Below are positions 9,301 through 16,166 of a DNA stretch of 34,054 bases, piece after piece. The number at the start of each line of letters is the position of its first letter. Positions within the stretch are counted from its first letter, which is position 1. Both the position numbers and the translations under genes were made by a program. This DNA comes from Planctomycetota bacterium. Lineage in GTDB: Bacteria > Planctomycetota > Planctomycetia > Planctomycetales > Planctomycetaceae. The notes beneath the pieces were generated by a model. The model saw only the letters and a list, made by a program, of their open reading frames with translations, searched no databases and was not told the origin of the DNA. The stretch spans positions 1 through 34,054 of the forward strand of contig VGZH01000062.1 of assembly GCA_016872645.1 (NCBI GenBank), given 5' to 3'.

Positions 9301-9364
9301 CGTCCACGCGATCGACGATGGCTGGAACCGTTCCGCGGCACAGATCCTGGTTCGGTGTGAGTAG
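6323..9364 (+). CDS. MFS transporter fused to DNRLRE-like, hydrolase-like and Ig-like extracytoplasmic domains
   Basis: One uninterrupted frame of 1013 residues. Residues 1 to about 433 are a complete MFS permease (many hydrophobic helices, LLARRFGERR in the loop after helix 2, ending ISAGLGLAGAAGLFVFDR). It is immediately followed by KPIRQDRIAYSVLTLLVV and ISGGLCPAEE (about 436-465), which look exactly like a bacterial signal peptide. Residues about 470-670 resemble DNRLRE/CBM-type beta-sandwich modules (GRPWAEYERGLMRFDL, VEFDVTEIVEAWL). About 685-915 form an unidentified alpha/beta region with WYGVHDKELW, MTWGEGGPIDWL, CMHEWHMSS and MPGIGFYYEGG, perhaps a hydrolase barrel. About 920-1013 are Ig-like (YRWFIDNRFVAETDTPRYVW). 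The start ATG overlaps the SMP-30 stop. A TTG at 7625 could be a second internal start for the secreted half, but no good ribosome site precedes it. A 13th helix would put the C-terminal half outside the cytoplasm. Confidence 0.8.
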   Translation: MTGVLPSQDASLAGTARLPVVVIVALTSFLFANMLEYALPLYFNALEGFPQDVWSQLVLWQVMPWIIAPFLAGLLARRFGERRVWSAALFGQSLVPIALFVAPEPWIVRPVALWSGLTGALMWVGGVSLVQVVPQHRKGLANGLMMMSMGVGSTIGPLLGRTVLWREHVADLVSKESLARAGAFLINLSPPPADAPLGNFQMMMAGLSGLAIFGAVLIGLFGQRPGQAPGDDQLPGQTVASLRELLATPRFWALTLALCLLGGPVFQATNQFLKYRAEDVGLIVGAQDRGWIWLQLLRTAMWIPGGLAVGLLAGRRAPGIAAVAMVGSFALAGSGIGWATSTGSLFAVVAVFEFVRQFMRWSHAGYLSEHLPNRLRSTAIGCAISLAGLGSTLYGALPLALMDPNESGFDSRLPFWISAGLGLAGAAGLFVFDRLKPIRQDRIAYSVLTLLVVISGGLCPAEEPLSPVSRHVIRGAEQVVDGWVSTGGGHSFDSSSQQLNGRPWAEYERGLMRFDLKAIDPARHGQLKRAVLRLHAATVENKKNVPTVVSASSVAWNHEATFLSPDGTSRWPADRNQAENLDYAAMALGSARQVVTKPGLVEFDVTEIVEAWLFQGQANHGFLLTMGPPIFGRPDAGAWGLEFASSEAKENGPELIVELEGTPPTPELAERRALTIYPSAALPPLKSPYAIVWYGVHDKELWKQFSTSNMSTYASIPEWLAQRGVLDMTWGEGGPIDWLPTEEAWEKYYLGIAARSRAYCMHEWHMSSDSNDAQWAVRAARLTEWKHPRCYSAFYYQGQREMADLAGKGELDLLIQEGYTHVTKEFPLAAGFTVGMPGIEERIDIARKAEAIERHVVMLGHIAPAEKYHPGHELTPAMIEEQIRHLRKYAPEMPGIGFYYEGGRDLAIECDRLARKYFVDPAPEVEIASPAHEARLSSTATPHVTIRADAQPKGESKVVKYRWFIDNRFVAETDTPRYVWDLRGETPGSHFVTVHAIDDGWNRSAAQILVRCE

Positions 9365-9401
9365 CATCGCCGATGAGTATCACAAACAGAAGGGAAACTC
9401 G

Positions 9402-12400
9402 ATGATTGAAGGCATTCAAATCAGCCGATGGCGGTCCATGCTTCTGGGCGCGGTATTGGCTCTGTCGACCAGTCATCCTGTGATCCCCGCAGTAGCACGC
9501 GCCGACTGGCAGGGCCATGAGATTCGTCAGGGAGATGGAAATGGTGGCTGGGTCACGCGGCCCGCGCAGCGGAAGGTGCTCCGGCATCCAGACTGCGAGC
9601 ACACCATGCCGTTCGGCCTGGCGCAGATGGACAACGGCGAGATTGCGATCGTCGTCAGCCGAGAGAAGGCCGCTCCTGGCGGGGGACGGCTGTTCGAACC
9701 GAACATCGCCTTCAGCAAGGACGGCGGCGCAACGTGGTCGCCGTTCCAGGCGATCCCTGGAACCAGAGGCCGTCCCCAGTTTCTTCACTGGTTGGGTGGA
9801 GGAAACCTGTCGTTCGTGACCGAAGCGCTGGGGGGCGGTAAGCAGCAGCGGTTCTTCAGCGGCGACTACGGTCGCACGTGGAAGGAGAGTATTGACCATC
9901 CGGGAAGCAGCGACGGCAAGGGCTTTGGGATCGAGGGGAACGGCTGGGTCGATCGCGGCGAGAAGGGAACTCCTAAAGCCATTCTGGAAATCGGTTATCA
10001 CCTCGACGCTGGCAAGTCACACCCGCAGGGCGACTTCACCGGAATCTTCCGCCGCTCGGTCGATGGCGGCAAGACCTGGATTGACGAAGTCTCTCCGCCG
10101 CAGTGGAAGTTCACCGTCGAACACAACGGCAAGAAGTGGCTGCGGGGAGTCAGCGAAGGGGCGATCGTGCGGGCCGCCAACGGCGACCTGGTCGCAGCTC
10201 TGCGAACCGATATGCCGCCGAAGTATTTCGAGGGCCCGCACGATGACAGTCTCGAAGGTACAGCGATTTCGATTTCCAAAGACAACGGCAAGACCTGGTC
10301 GGATTTGAAGTTCCTGTTTGAAGCCGGGCGGCATCACGCCAATCTGCAGCGTCTGCCCAATGGCGATCTGGTCTGCACGCTCGTCGTGCGGGACGACATC
10401 CAGGCGGGCAAGCTCAGCAAGGGGGAGTTGACCAGTCACCGCCGGGGCTGCGACGCGCTGGTCAGTCACGACCACGGCCAGACCTGGAGTCTCGACCGCC
10501 GCTACGAACTCGACAGCTTCGAGTTCCTGCGCAAGGACGGTTATTGGGTGGACGGCGTCTGCGGACATATCGGAGCGGTGGTGCTGGACGACGGCCATGT
10601 GCTTTCGGTCTACGGCAACTACCCGGTCGGAGCGGTGCTGGTGAAGTGGAAGCCGGACGCCACTGCAGAGCAGGCCAACTTCTTCGTGTCACCCCTGGGC
10701 AAAGACGAGAACGCCGGAACATTTGACGCGCCGTTTCTGACGCTGGAACGCGCGCGCGATGCCGTCCAGGCCCTCAAGGCGAGATCACCGGATAAACCGA
10801 TCACGGTGCTGATTCGCGGCGGTACCTATCGCCTCGAACAGTCGGTCGTATTCAGCGGCCGCGATTCGGGGACGGCAGGCTCGCCCATCACCTACAAGGC
10901 CTATCCCGGTGAAACGCCGGTCTTCAGTGGTGGTCGCGTTGTCAGTGACTGGAAGCCTCATCGCGATCAGATCGTGGCCGCCCAGTTGCCGCAGATCGAG
11001 AACCATTACTACCGCTTTCGCGAACTGTTCCTGAACGGCCAGCGCCAGATCCGCGCCCGCTATCCGAACCGCGATCCCCAAGACCCGCGCTTTGGCGGCT
11101 GGGCGTTTATCGGGGCCACGCTCCCGGCCGATGATGCCGCACCCATTCGATTCACGGGCGAGAAGGGAGTCTTTCCGCGCCAGTGGGCCAAGCCCGACCA
11201 GGGGGAGATTTTCATCATTCCCGGCCTCGCCTGGAACAGTCATCTGATCCCGATCCGGGACTACAACCCGCAGACCGGCGAGATCACCGTGAGCCGTCGG
11301 CCGAATCAGGTGTGGGACCGGCTGATGAAGGGAAATCGGTTCTACGTCGAGAACCTGCTGGAAGAACTCGATCAGCCCGGCGAATGGTGCTTTGATACGC
11401 AGACGCGAATCCTGTACTTTTGGCCGCCGCAGGGAACGCTCGACGGCGCGGAAGTCACGATCCCCGTCATCGATCGGCTCATCGAACTGCGCGCCACGAC
11501 CCACGAACCGGTTCGGCATTTGCACTTTTCCGGTCTGACGTTTACGCAAACCCTTTCGGTCTTTCCCTGGATTCATCCGCTGAATCCCGACTATCTCGAA
11601 TGCAATCGTCCGAACTCCGGTGGCTTTGCATTTTACCTGGAGAACACGGAAAACTGCGTGATCGACGGCTGCCGGTTTGATCAGGTGGGGGGCGATGCGA
11701 TTCGCCTGCATGGCGCCAGCACGCGGAACCGGATCACGCGCAACGAAATCGTCGGCGCCGGCGCACAAGGCATCTGCTTCGCGGACCTCGAATTCTGGCC
11801 CTATCACTACCCGGCGGTGTGGCGCGGCAATGAAGCGAAGCTGCAGTCGGTCTCAAGCCGATTGCCGTGGGCGGTTGGCAACGTGGTTGAGAACAATCAG
11901 ATCCACGACTGCGGCGTGATCGACAACTTCGGCGCCGCGATCCATTTCCACGGTCAGAACACTGACGGCAACGTCGTGGCCCACAACCACATTCACGACC
12001 AGCCGCATCACGCGATCTACTTTTCGATGGGATTCGGGCAGAACATCATCGAGTACAACGACATTCACGATCTTTGTTACGTGATGGCCGACGCTGGCGG
12101 AGTCTACTGTAACCGTTGGAGCATTCTCACGGACGATCCGGTTCTGAACAAAAGCCAGATCATTCGGTACAACCGAATTCGAAACGTAATGGGAGTCGTT
12201 CCGCACGCCGTGGCGACCGACGACCCGGCCGGCACGCCCAGCCAGGATCGCATCCGGCGTCCCTATTTCACCTGGGGAATATATTTTGACAATTCGCCGC
12301 GACGAGTGCAGGTGTACGGCAACCTGTGCGTCGGAAACGTCTGGGGCGGCGTGTTTCTGGGGGGTGGTTATGCGGAACCCGAAGATTGCCTGGTCGAGAA

Positions 12401-12785
12401 CAACATCTTCGTCGACAGCAGTGTCTATCAATACGATGCCAGTATGAATGCCAACTCGCGAGGCAACGTGTTCCAGCGGAACATCATCTCCTTTTCCCGG
12501 CCAGACGCGTCCTTGCTGCGTTGTACTTCCCGCGAGGGAATCAAGAAGCTGGACGACAATCTCTATTTCCTGCAGGGTGGTGGGGCGCTGAAGGTTTCGG
12601 GTTTCGAAGACGGTTCGTTTGAGAAATGGCGTGCCGCTGGCTTCGACCGGAATTCGGTTGTCGCCGATCCGCTGTTTGTGGATCCGACGCGGGGCGACTA
12701 TAACCTGAAACCCGAGTCTCCGGCCTGGAAGCTGGGCTTCAAGCCGATTCCGTTCGAGAAGATCGGGATCAAAAAAGTCGAGTGA
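9402..12785 (+). CDS. Secreted sialidase-fold (BNR) protein fused to right-handed parallel beta-helix glycosidase-like domain
   Basis: The protein has 1127 residues. ATG 9402 is chosen for the preceding AGAAGGGA (9389-9396) and the signal peptide after it (RSMLLGAVLALSTSHPV ... AVARA, cut before DWQ). Residues about 40-425 form a sialidase-type propeller with five Asp boxes at about 105 (SKDGGATW), 153 (SGDYGRTW), 219 (SVDGGKTW), 292 (SKDNGKTW) and 355 (SHDHGQTW). From about 427 (FFVSPLGKDENAGTF, TLERARDAV, VLIRGGTYRLEQS) a parallel beta-helix starts. It resembles GH141/GH120-like planctomycete enzymes, with right-handed coils such as GCRFDQVGGDAIRLHG, NQIHDCGVIDNFGA and YNDIHDLCYVMADAGGVYCN. 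Family knowledge: both parts normally occur as separate secreted proteins. It lies 37 bases after the MFS fusion. The sialidase part need not be a true sialidase, because a YRIP-type arginine motif was not seen. Confidence 0.8.
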   Translation: MIEGIQISRWRSMLLGAVLALSTSHPVIPAVARADWQGHEIRQGDGNGGWVTRPAQRKVLRHPDCEHTMPFGLAQMDNGEIAIVVSREKAAPGGGRLFEPNIAFSKDGGATWSPFQAIPGTRGRPQFLHWLGGGNLSFVTEALGGGKQQRFFSGDYGRTWKESIDHPGSSDGKGFGIEGNGWVDRGEKGTPKAILEIGYHLDAGKSHPQGDFTGIFRRSVDGGKTWIDEVSPPQWKFTVEHNGKKWLRGVSEGAIVRAANGDLVAALRTDMPPKYFEGPHDDSLEGTAISISKDNGKTWSDLKFLFEAGRHHANLQRLPNGDLVCTLVVRDDIQAGKLSKGELTSHRRGCDALVSHDHGQTWSLDRRYELDSFEFLRKDGYWVDGVCGHIGAVVLDDGHVLSVYGNYPVGAVLVKWKPDATAEQANFFVSPLGKDENAGTFDAPFLTLERARDAVQALKARSPDKPITVLIRGGTYRLEQSVVFSGRDSGTAGSPITYKAYPGETPVFSGGRVVSDWKPHRDQIVAAQLPQIENHYYRFRELFLNGQRQIRARYPNRDPQDPRFGGWAFIGATLPADDAAPIRFTGEKGVFPRQWAKPDQGEIFIIPGLAWNSHLIPIRDYNPQTGEITVSRRPNQVWDRLMKGNRFYVENLLEELDQPGEWCFDTQTRILYFWPPQGTLDGAEVTIPVIDRLIELRATTHEPVRHLHFSGLTFTQTLSVFPWIHPLNPDYLECNRPNSGGFAFYLENTENCVIDGCRFDQVGGDAIRLHGASTRNRITRNEIVGAGAQGICFADLEFWPYHYPAVWRGNEAKLQSVSSRLPWAVGNVVENNQIHDCGVIDNFGAAIHFHGQNTDGNVVAHNHIHDQPHHAIYFSMGFGQNIIEYNDIHDLCYVMADAGGVYCNRWSILTDDPVLNKSQIIRYNRIRNVMGVVPHAVATDDPAGTPSQDRIRRPYFTWGIYFDNSPRRVQVYGNLCVGNVWGGVFLGGGYAEPEDCLVENNIFVDSSVYQYDASMNANSRGNVFQRNIISFSRPDASLLRCTSREGIKKLDDNLYFLQGGGALKVSGFEDGSFEKWRAAGFDRNSVVADPLFVDPTRGDYNLKPESPAWKLGFKPIPFEKIGIKKVE

Positions 12786-12793
12786 CGGAAGCT

Positions 12794-12931
12794 GATGACG
12801 TTGATGACTTCTCGCTTCGTGTATTGTTGAAGCGAAGTCAGGTACTTACGGCGCACGGCGTCGAACTGAGGAAGGCCGTCGCCAGAGCGCGACTTCCCAA
12901 GCTCTTCCAGAATTCCGCTCCAAGTCGGCAT
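12794..12931 (-). pseudogene. N-terminal remnant of an SDH_sah (serine dehydrogenase proteinase) family protein
   Basis: The frame starts MPTWSGILEEL and continues QFDAVRRKYLTSLQQYTKR, then becomes meaningless where it enters the end of the beta-helix gene. W-x-x-I-x-x-E followed by F-D-x-V-R-R-K-Y-L and Y-T-x-R is the usual opening of SDH_sah proteins, a ClpP-like family, from memory of the family. Only about 46 of the expected 280 or so residues remain. It starts 13 bases after the stop of the small gene at 12945-13178, in an operon-like arrangement. The + strand sialidase gene ending at 12785 marks the breakpoint. Confidence 0.5.
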
Positions 12932-12944
12932 AAACGATTCCTCG

Positions 12945-13178
12945 CTACGTTCCGAATACGCTTCCACCCGACGAATTTGAGACAATCACAACACGGTGAA
13001 TGCCGAGTAGCTGCTGATGAGCGCGCGCCACGGCCTCGTAGGGCTTCCACTGCTGATACACTTCCATGAGTTGTTGGATGCCGGGCTGCTTGGCAGCTTC
13101 GCTGATAAGCTCAACCAGTTCCTTCTGGCGATCTCGCTGCGGCTGCACTTTGCCTAACGGCTTTGTACGTTCGCTCAT
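12945..13178 (-). CDS. Small charged protein of unknown function
   Basis: A 77-residue frame starting MSERTKPLGKVQPQRDRQ, preceded by CGGAG 7 bases upstream. The middle (QKELVELISEAAKQPGIQQL, then EVYQQWKPYEAVARAHQQLL) predicts as two amphipathic helices; the tail is VVIVSNSSGG. A longer frame reaching 13667 exists but its N-terminal part overlaps other coding signals and the start of the sialidase gene, so I reject the long form. It appears to sit between a short fragment (13196-13306) and the SDH_sah remnant as an old three-gene unit. Function unknown. Confidence 0.45.
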   Translation of the reverse strand: MSERTKPLGKVQPQRDRQKELVELISEAAKQPGIQQLMEVYQQWKPYEAVARAHQQLLGIHRVVIVSNSSGGSVFGT

Positions 13179-13195
13179 GGGATGACTCCGATGGT

Positions 13196-13306
13196 TCATA
13201 GGGTTTCTTTGGTTGCTGCCTGCGACCAGTCCTTCTGGCCGACTTCGTATCGAATGACGCTGACTTCCTCCTTTGGTGAGAGTTTCGACGCCGGGTCTTG
13301 GATCAT
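13196..13306 (-). pseudogene. Short C-terminal coding remnant upstream of the small charged gene
   Basis: A 36-residue frame, MIQDPASKLSPKEEVSVIRY then EVGQKDWSQAATKETL, ends 17 bases before the next ATG on the same strand. The same frame continues upstream beyond one TGA as RAPWNSANEFVTYDER, suggesting a longer ancestral protein broken by a stop. A further frame reads VRRQAIIVEYKQ near 13390-13425. The gap 12786-13581 therefore seems to hold the decayed front of a - strand operon rather than spacer. Confidence 0.3.
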
Positions 13307-13581
13307 ATAGCGCTCGTTGACCGAGGTTCATCGCTCGTCGTAGGTCACGAATTCGTTGGCCGAATTCCATGGTGCTCGTTTGACTACGACGATTGCTGTT
13401 TATACTCAACGATGATAGCTTGTCGCCTGACTTCTTGCCACGCAATAAGATAAAGGCACAAAACCTCTTCGGCGGAAGCAGGATATGCGAAATCCTACCG
13501 CCGGTGAGGACGATCGTCGCCTCGGTCGAGGGCATTGAGAGCGATCCAGAAGTTGAGGCCATCGACATTGAGGTTGTCAAA

Positions 13582-16128
13582 ATGATCAACCCCCAGGCGT
13601 TGCTCGAAGCGCTCACTTTGTCGGTCGTCATCGCGGCAACCATCGGCGTCCGCGCCCAAGACGACATCTCGCGCGATCAGCCGTCCGGTCTGTCATTTCG
13701 CTATGAACGGTCTGCCAGAGATACCAAGACAATCCGTCAGTTCGAGGGCAAAGTAGATTCCGTCGAAGGGGTCGTGCACGTCTGCGCTACAATCCAAATG
13801 GGGCCGGCGAATCCGATCAGGTACGTCGATGGTCTGCCCGAATGGCAACCGGCAGGCGATGTGGTCGAGATCGACAAGTCGCAGGTTCCGACGTTTACCA
13901 GAGAAACAGTGCCGGGTGGATTCGAAATCCAGGAACACGAGCCGCTGCCGGACGGGCATCCACAGTTGCTGGAAGTGATCGCCTTGGGAACTCGACGTGA
14001 CGGAAAATTCACGCCGGCTGTCCGGTTCGGGCTGGGCAACGATGGCCGTGGTGAGAAGATGGCCCATGTCAACTGCTGGATTTCCGACGGCCGCATCGAT
14101 TACTTCGCTCCGTTCACTCGGCCCAACACGCCCTATGATTTCAAACTGCAAGTGGATTTGAAGAACAAACGTCTCTCCGCGTGGGTCAGCGGATGGGGTG
14201 ACGACGACTGGTTTCCAGTGGCAGAAGATGTGATCTTGCACAGCGACTCGCCGAAGATCGACTGGGTGCAAGTTGAGATGACTCCGGATGCTCCTCCGAT
14301 TGAGGGACTGCAACTCCGGACGGAGCCAGCCCCTGGATCGGAATCGGTGCGACCTCATCCCCTCGCTAAACAGAATCGTGTGGTGGATGTCGAACGGGGA
14401 TTCCGCTTTCAATCGCTGCGATCCACGTGGCGCATACCCGGCAAGCATGTCACCATTTTCCGAGAACCTGGAGTCCATGCGGGATTTCCCGATGTGACGC
14501 TGGCCGGGAAGGACCATCTCGTCTGCGTCTGGCGGAACAGTTCGCATACCGGCGGCAGCGGCAACGGAGGCGGTCTGTCGGTCGCGCATAGTTACGACCT
14601 GGGACAAACGTGGGGAAGACCGGAAAGTGTACCAACGCCGGCGGGCGTCTACCAAAACTGTCCTCGTCTGCAACGATTGAACGACGGCGCCTTGCTCATG
14701 CTCGTGGACGTTCCTTCGGGCGGAGACCAGACCGTCGCCACCTGGGATGTCTTGTTGCGCGACAGCCGAGATGAAGGCAAGACCTGGATCAACGAACGCT
14801 GGCTGCGCGCGAAAGAGGTTGGCGGCGGAGGCGGTATCGTGCCCAGTCGCGTCGCCGAAATGGACGATGGCTCCTGGTTGCTGGCCGCGTCCTACTTTGC
14901 CAAGCCGGGAAACGTGGAAATCCTCGATTACTATCGTTCCAAGGATCGCGGCAAGACCTGGGAGTTCATCGGGCAGCCGCATCACTTTCCGCCTCATTCC
15001 CTTTCCGAGCCGAGTCCCATTCAGCTCGCCGACGGACGTCTGTTCGTCATTGCCCGCGAATCGCGCGTCGACGGTTTGCAGGGGGCGAAGGGCTTTTCGA
15101 CAGACGGTGGCAAATCCTGGAAGTACCAGCACGTGCCGTTTCCGATCACCGGGCGGACGTGTGCCGGCCTGTTACAAGATGGTCGTCTGATGGTGACATT
15201 CCGCTCGGGCGTGGGACGGGCCGCGCTGCGTGCCTGGATTGGCGATGTGGATGATCCCACCGGACCGCAGCCAGCCGGCGGTCACTGCAACGATCGGTAT
15301 TCCATCGGCCTGAAGGACGGCGTGTTTCATTTGGATAATGACGGGCACCGTGGCCAATTTACGATGTATAATCTGCGTCCCGCCGATTCGGCCAAGACCA
15401 TCGTCGATTTGACCTTCGAGGTTCTGGTGCGGGCGAATGCAGGCCGTGCGGCGAGCGTGTCGGTACCGTTTGCCGGCGTGTTGCGCTTGTTTCCCGACCA
15501 CGTCGTCATGGCCCACAATCCCCAGCTGCGGGCCGAGATCGCGCCCGGTGAGTTTCACACCTACCGAGTCGTCAGCCGGACCGGCCGCATGGAACTGTTC
15601 ATCGACGGAAGACCTGCCTGGGACACCGATCAGGGCGACAGCCGCCTGAGCGAGTTGCCGTGGACTCTGATCAGCAGCCATGCCCTGGCGTTCGGCAACG
15701 AGCCGCGCAACCCGTACGAGGTCTTCGGGTACGATTACTATCGGTTCAAGGTTCAGCATCCGGATCTGTACGCGGTTCAGATTTCGCCGAGTGTGACCGG
15801 TTACAGCCAGTGGCGACGCTTCGAAGCCGTCACCGAAGACCCGGCAGCGGGACGCCATGTGACGTCGTGGTCCGCGGCCCACGACGGGTTCCCCGACCAG
15901 CATCAACTCGATCACATCGTCGAAGTGGAGGCCAGCGCCAACGGCCATGAACAAGGCTACTCCGGCTGGGTGCAACTCGGCGACGGCCGCATCTTCGTGG
16001 TGCATTACACCGACGACACCGCCGCGGCCAGCAGTGCCAACCCGCACATGTTCGGCGTCCCCTGGATTCGCGGCACGTTCTTGTCGCTGGATGATCTGCC
16101 GCCCAGGAAGCTTGGGGACTCGAAATGA
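13582..16128 (+). CDS. Secreted sialidase-fold (BNR repeat) protein with LamG-like region
   Basis: The protein has 848 residues. ATG 13582 is favoured by GAGG at 13570-13573 and a signal peptide (ALLEALTLSVVIAATIGVRA, cut before QDD); the frame is open back to 13393 but that part is not protein-like. N-terminal residues about 30-230 form a beta-sandwich. Four Asp boxes follow at about 337 (SYDLGQTW), 395 (SRDEGKTW), 453 (SKDRGKTW) and 506 (STDGGKSW). Residues about 570-720 (FTMYNLRPADSAKTIVDLTF, FIDGRPAWDTDQGD) resemble a LamG/concanavalin-like binding module. It faces the FG-GAP gene tail to tail, 38 bases apart. Strictly, the fold is clear but sialidase activity is not. It probably belongs to the same + strand unit as the beta-helix gene, interrupted by the 12786-13581 relics. 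Confidence 0.8.
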   Translation: MINPQALLEALTLSVVIAATIGVRAQDDISRDQPSGLSFRYERSARDTKTIRQFEGKVDSVEGVVHVCATIQMGPANPIRYVDGLPEWQPAGDVVEIDKSQVPTFTRETVPGGFEIQEHEPLPDGHPQLLEVIALGTRRDGKFTPAVRFGLGNDGRGEKMAHVNCWISDGRIDYFAPFTRPNTPYDFKLQVDLKNKRLSAWVSGWGDDDWFPVAEDVILHSDSPKIDWVQVEMTPDAPPIEGLQLRTEPAPGSESVRPHPLAKQNRVVDVERGFRFQSLRSTWRIPGKHVTIFREPGVHAGFPDVTLAGKDHLVCVWRNSSHTGGSGNGGGLSVAHSYDLGQTWGRPESVPTPAGVYQNCPRLQRLNDGALLMLVDVPSGGDQTVATWDVLLRDSRDEGKTWINERWLRAKEVGGGGGIVPSRVAEMDDGSWLLAASYFAKPGNVEILDYYRSKDRGKTWEFIGQPHHFPPHSLSEPSPIQLADGRLFVIARESRVDGLQGAKGFSTDGGKSWKYQHVPFPITGRTCAGLLQDGRLMVTFRSGVGRAALRAWIGDVDDPTGPQPAGGHCNDRYSIGLKDGVFHLDNDGHRGQFTMYNLRPADSAKTIVDLTFEVLVRANAGRAASVSVPFAGVLRLFPDHVVMAHNPQLRAEIAPGEFHTYRVVSRTGRMELFIDGRPAWDTDQGDSRLSELPWTLISSHALAFGNEPRNPYEVFGYDYYRFKVQHPDLYAVQISPSVTGYSQWRRFEAVTEDPAAGRHVTSWSAAHDGFPDQHQLDHIVEVEASANGHEQGYSGWVQLGDGRIFVVHYTDDTAAASSANPHMFGVPWIRGTFLSLDDLPPRKLGDSK

Positions 16129-16166
16129 TGGCTTACGACAATGCCGACGAGCAACGCGGGAATCCC

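Noticed and set aside
12945-13667. A single 240-residue - strand protein with an apparent helix-turn-helix-like start (FGQRIRDLRRAM)
   Set aside because: The upstream part overlaps the start of the sialidase gene and another frame reads better in the middle; only the last 77 codons are kept.
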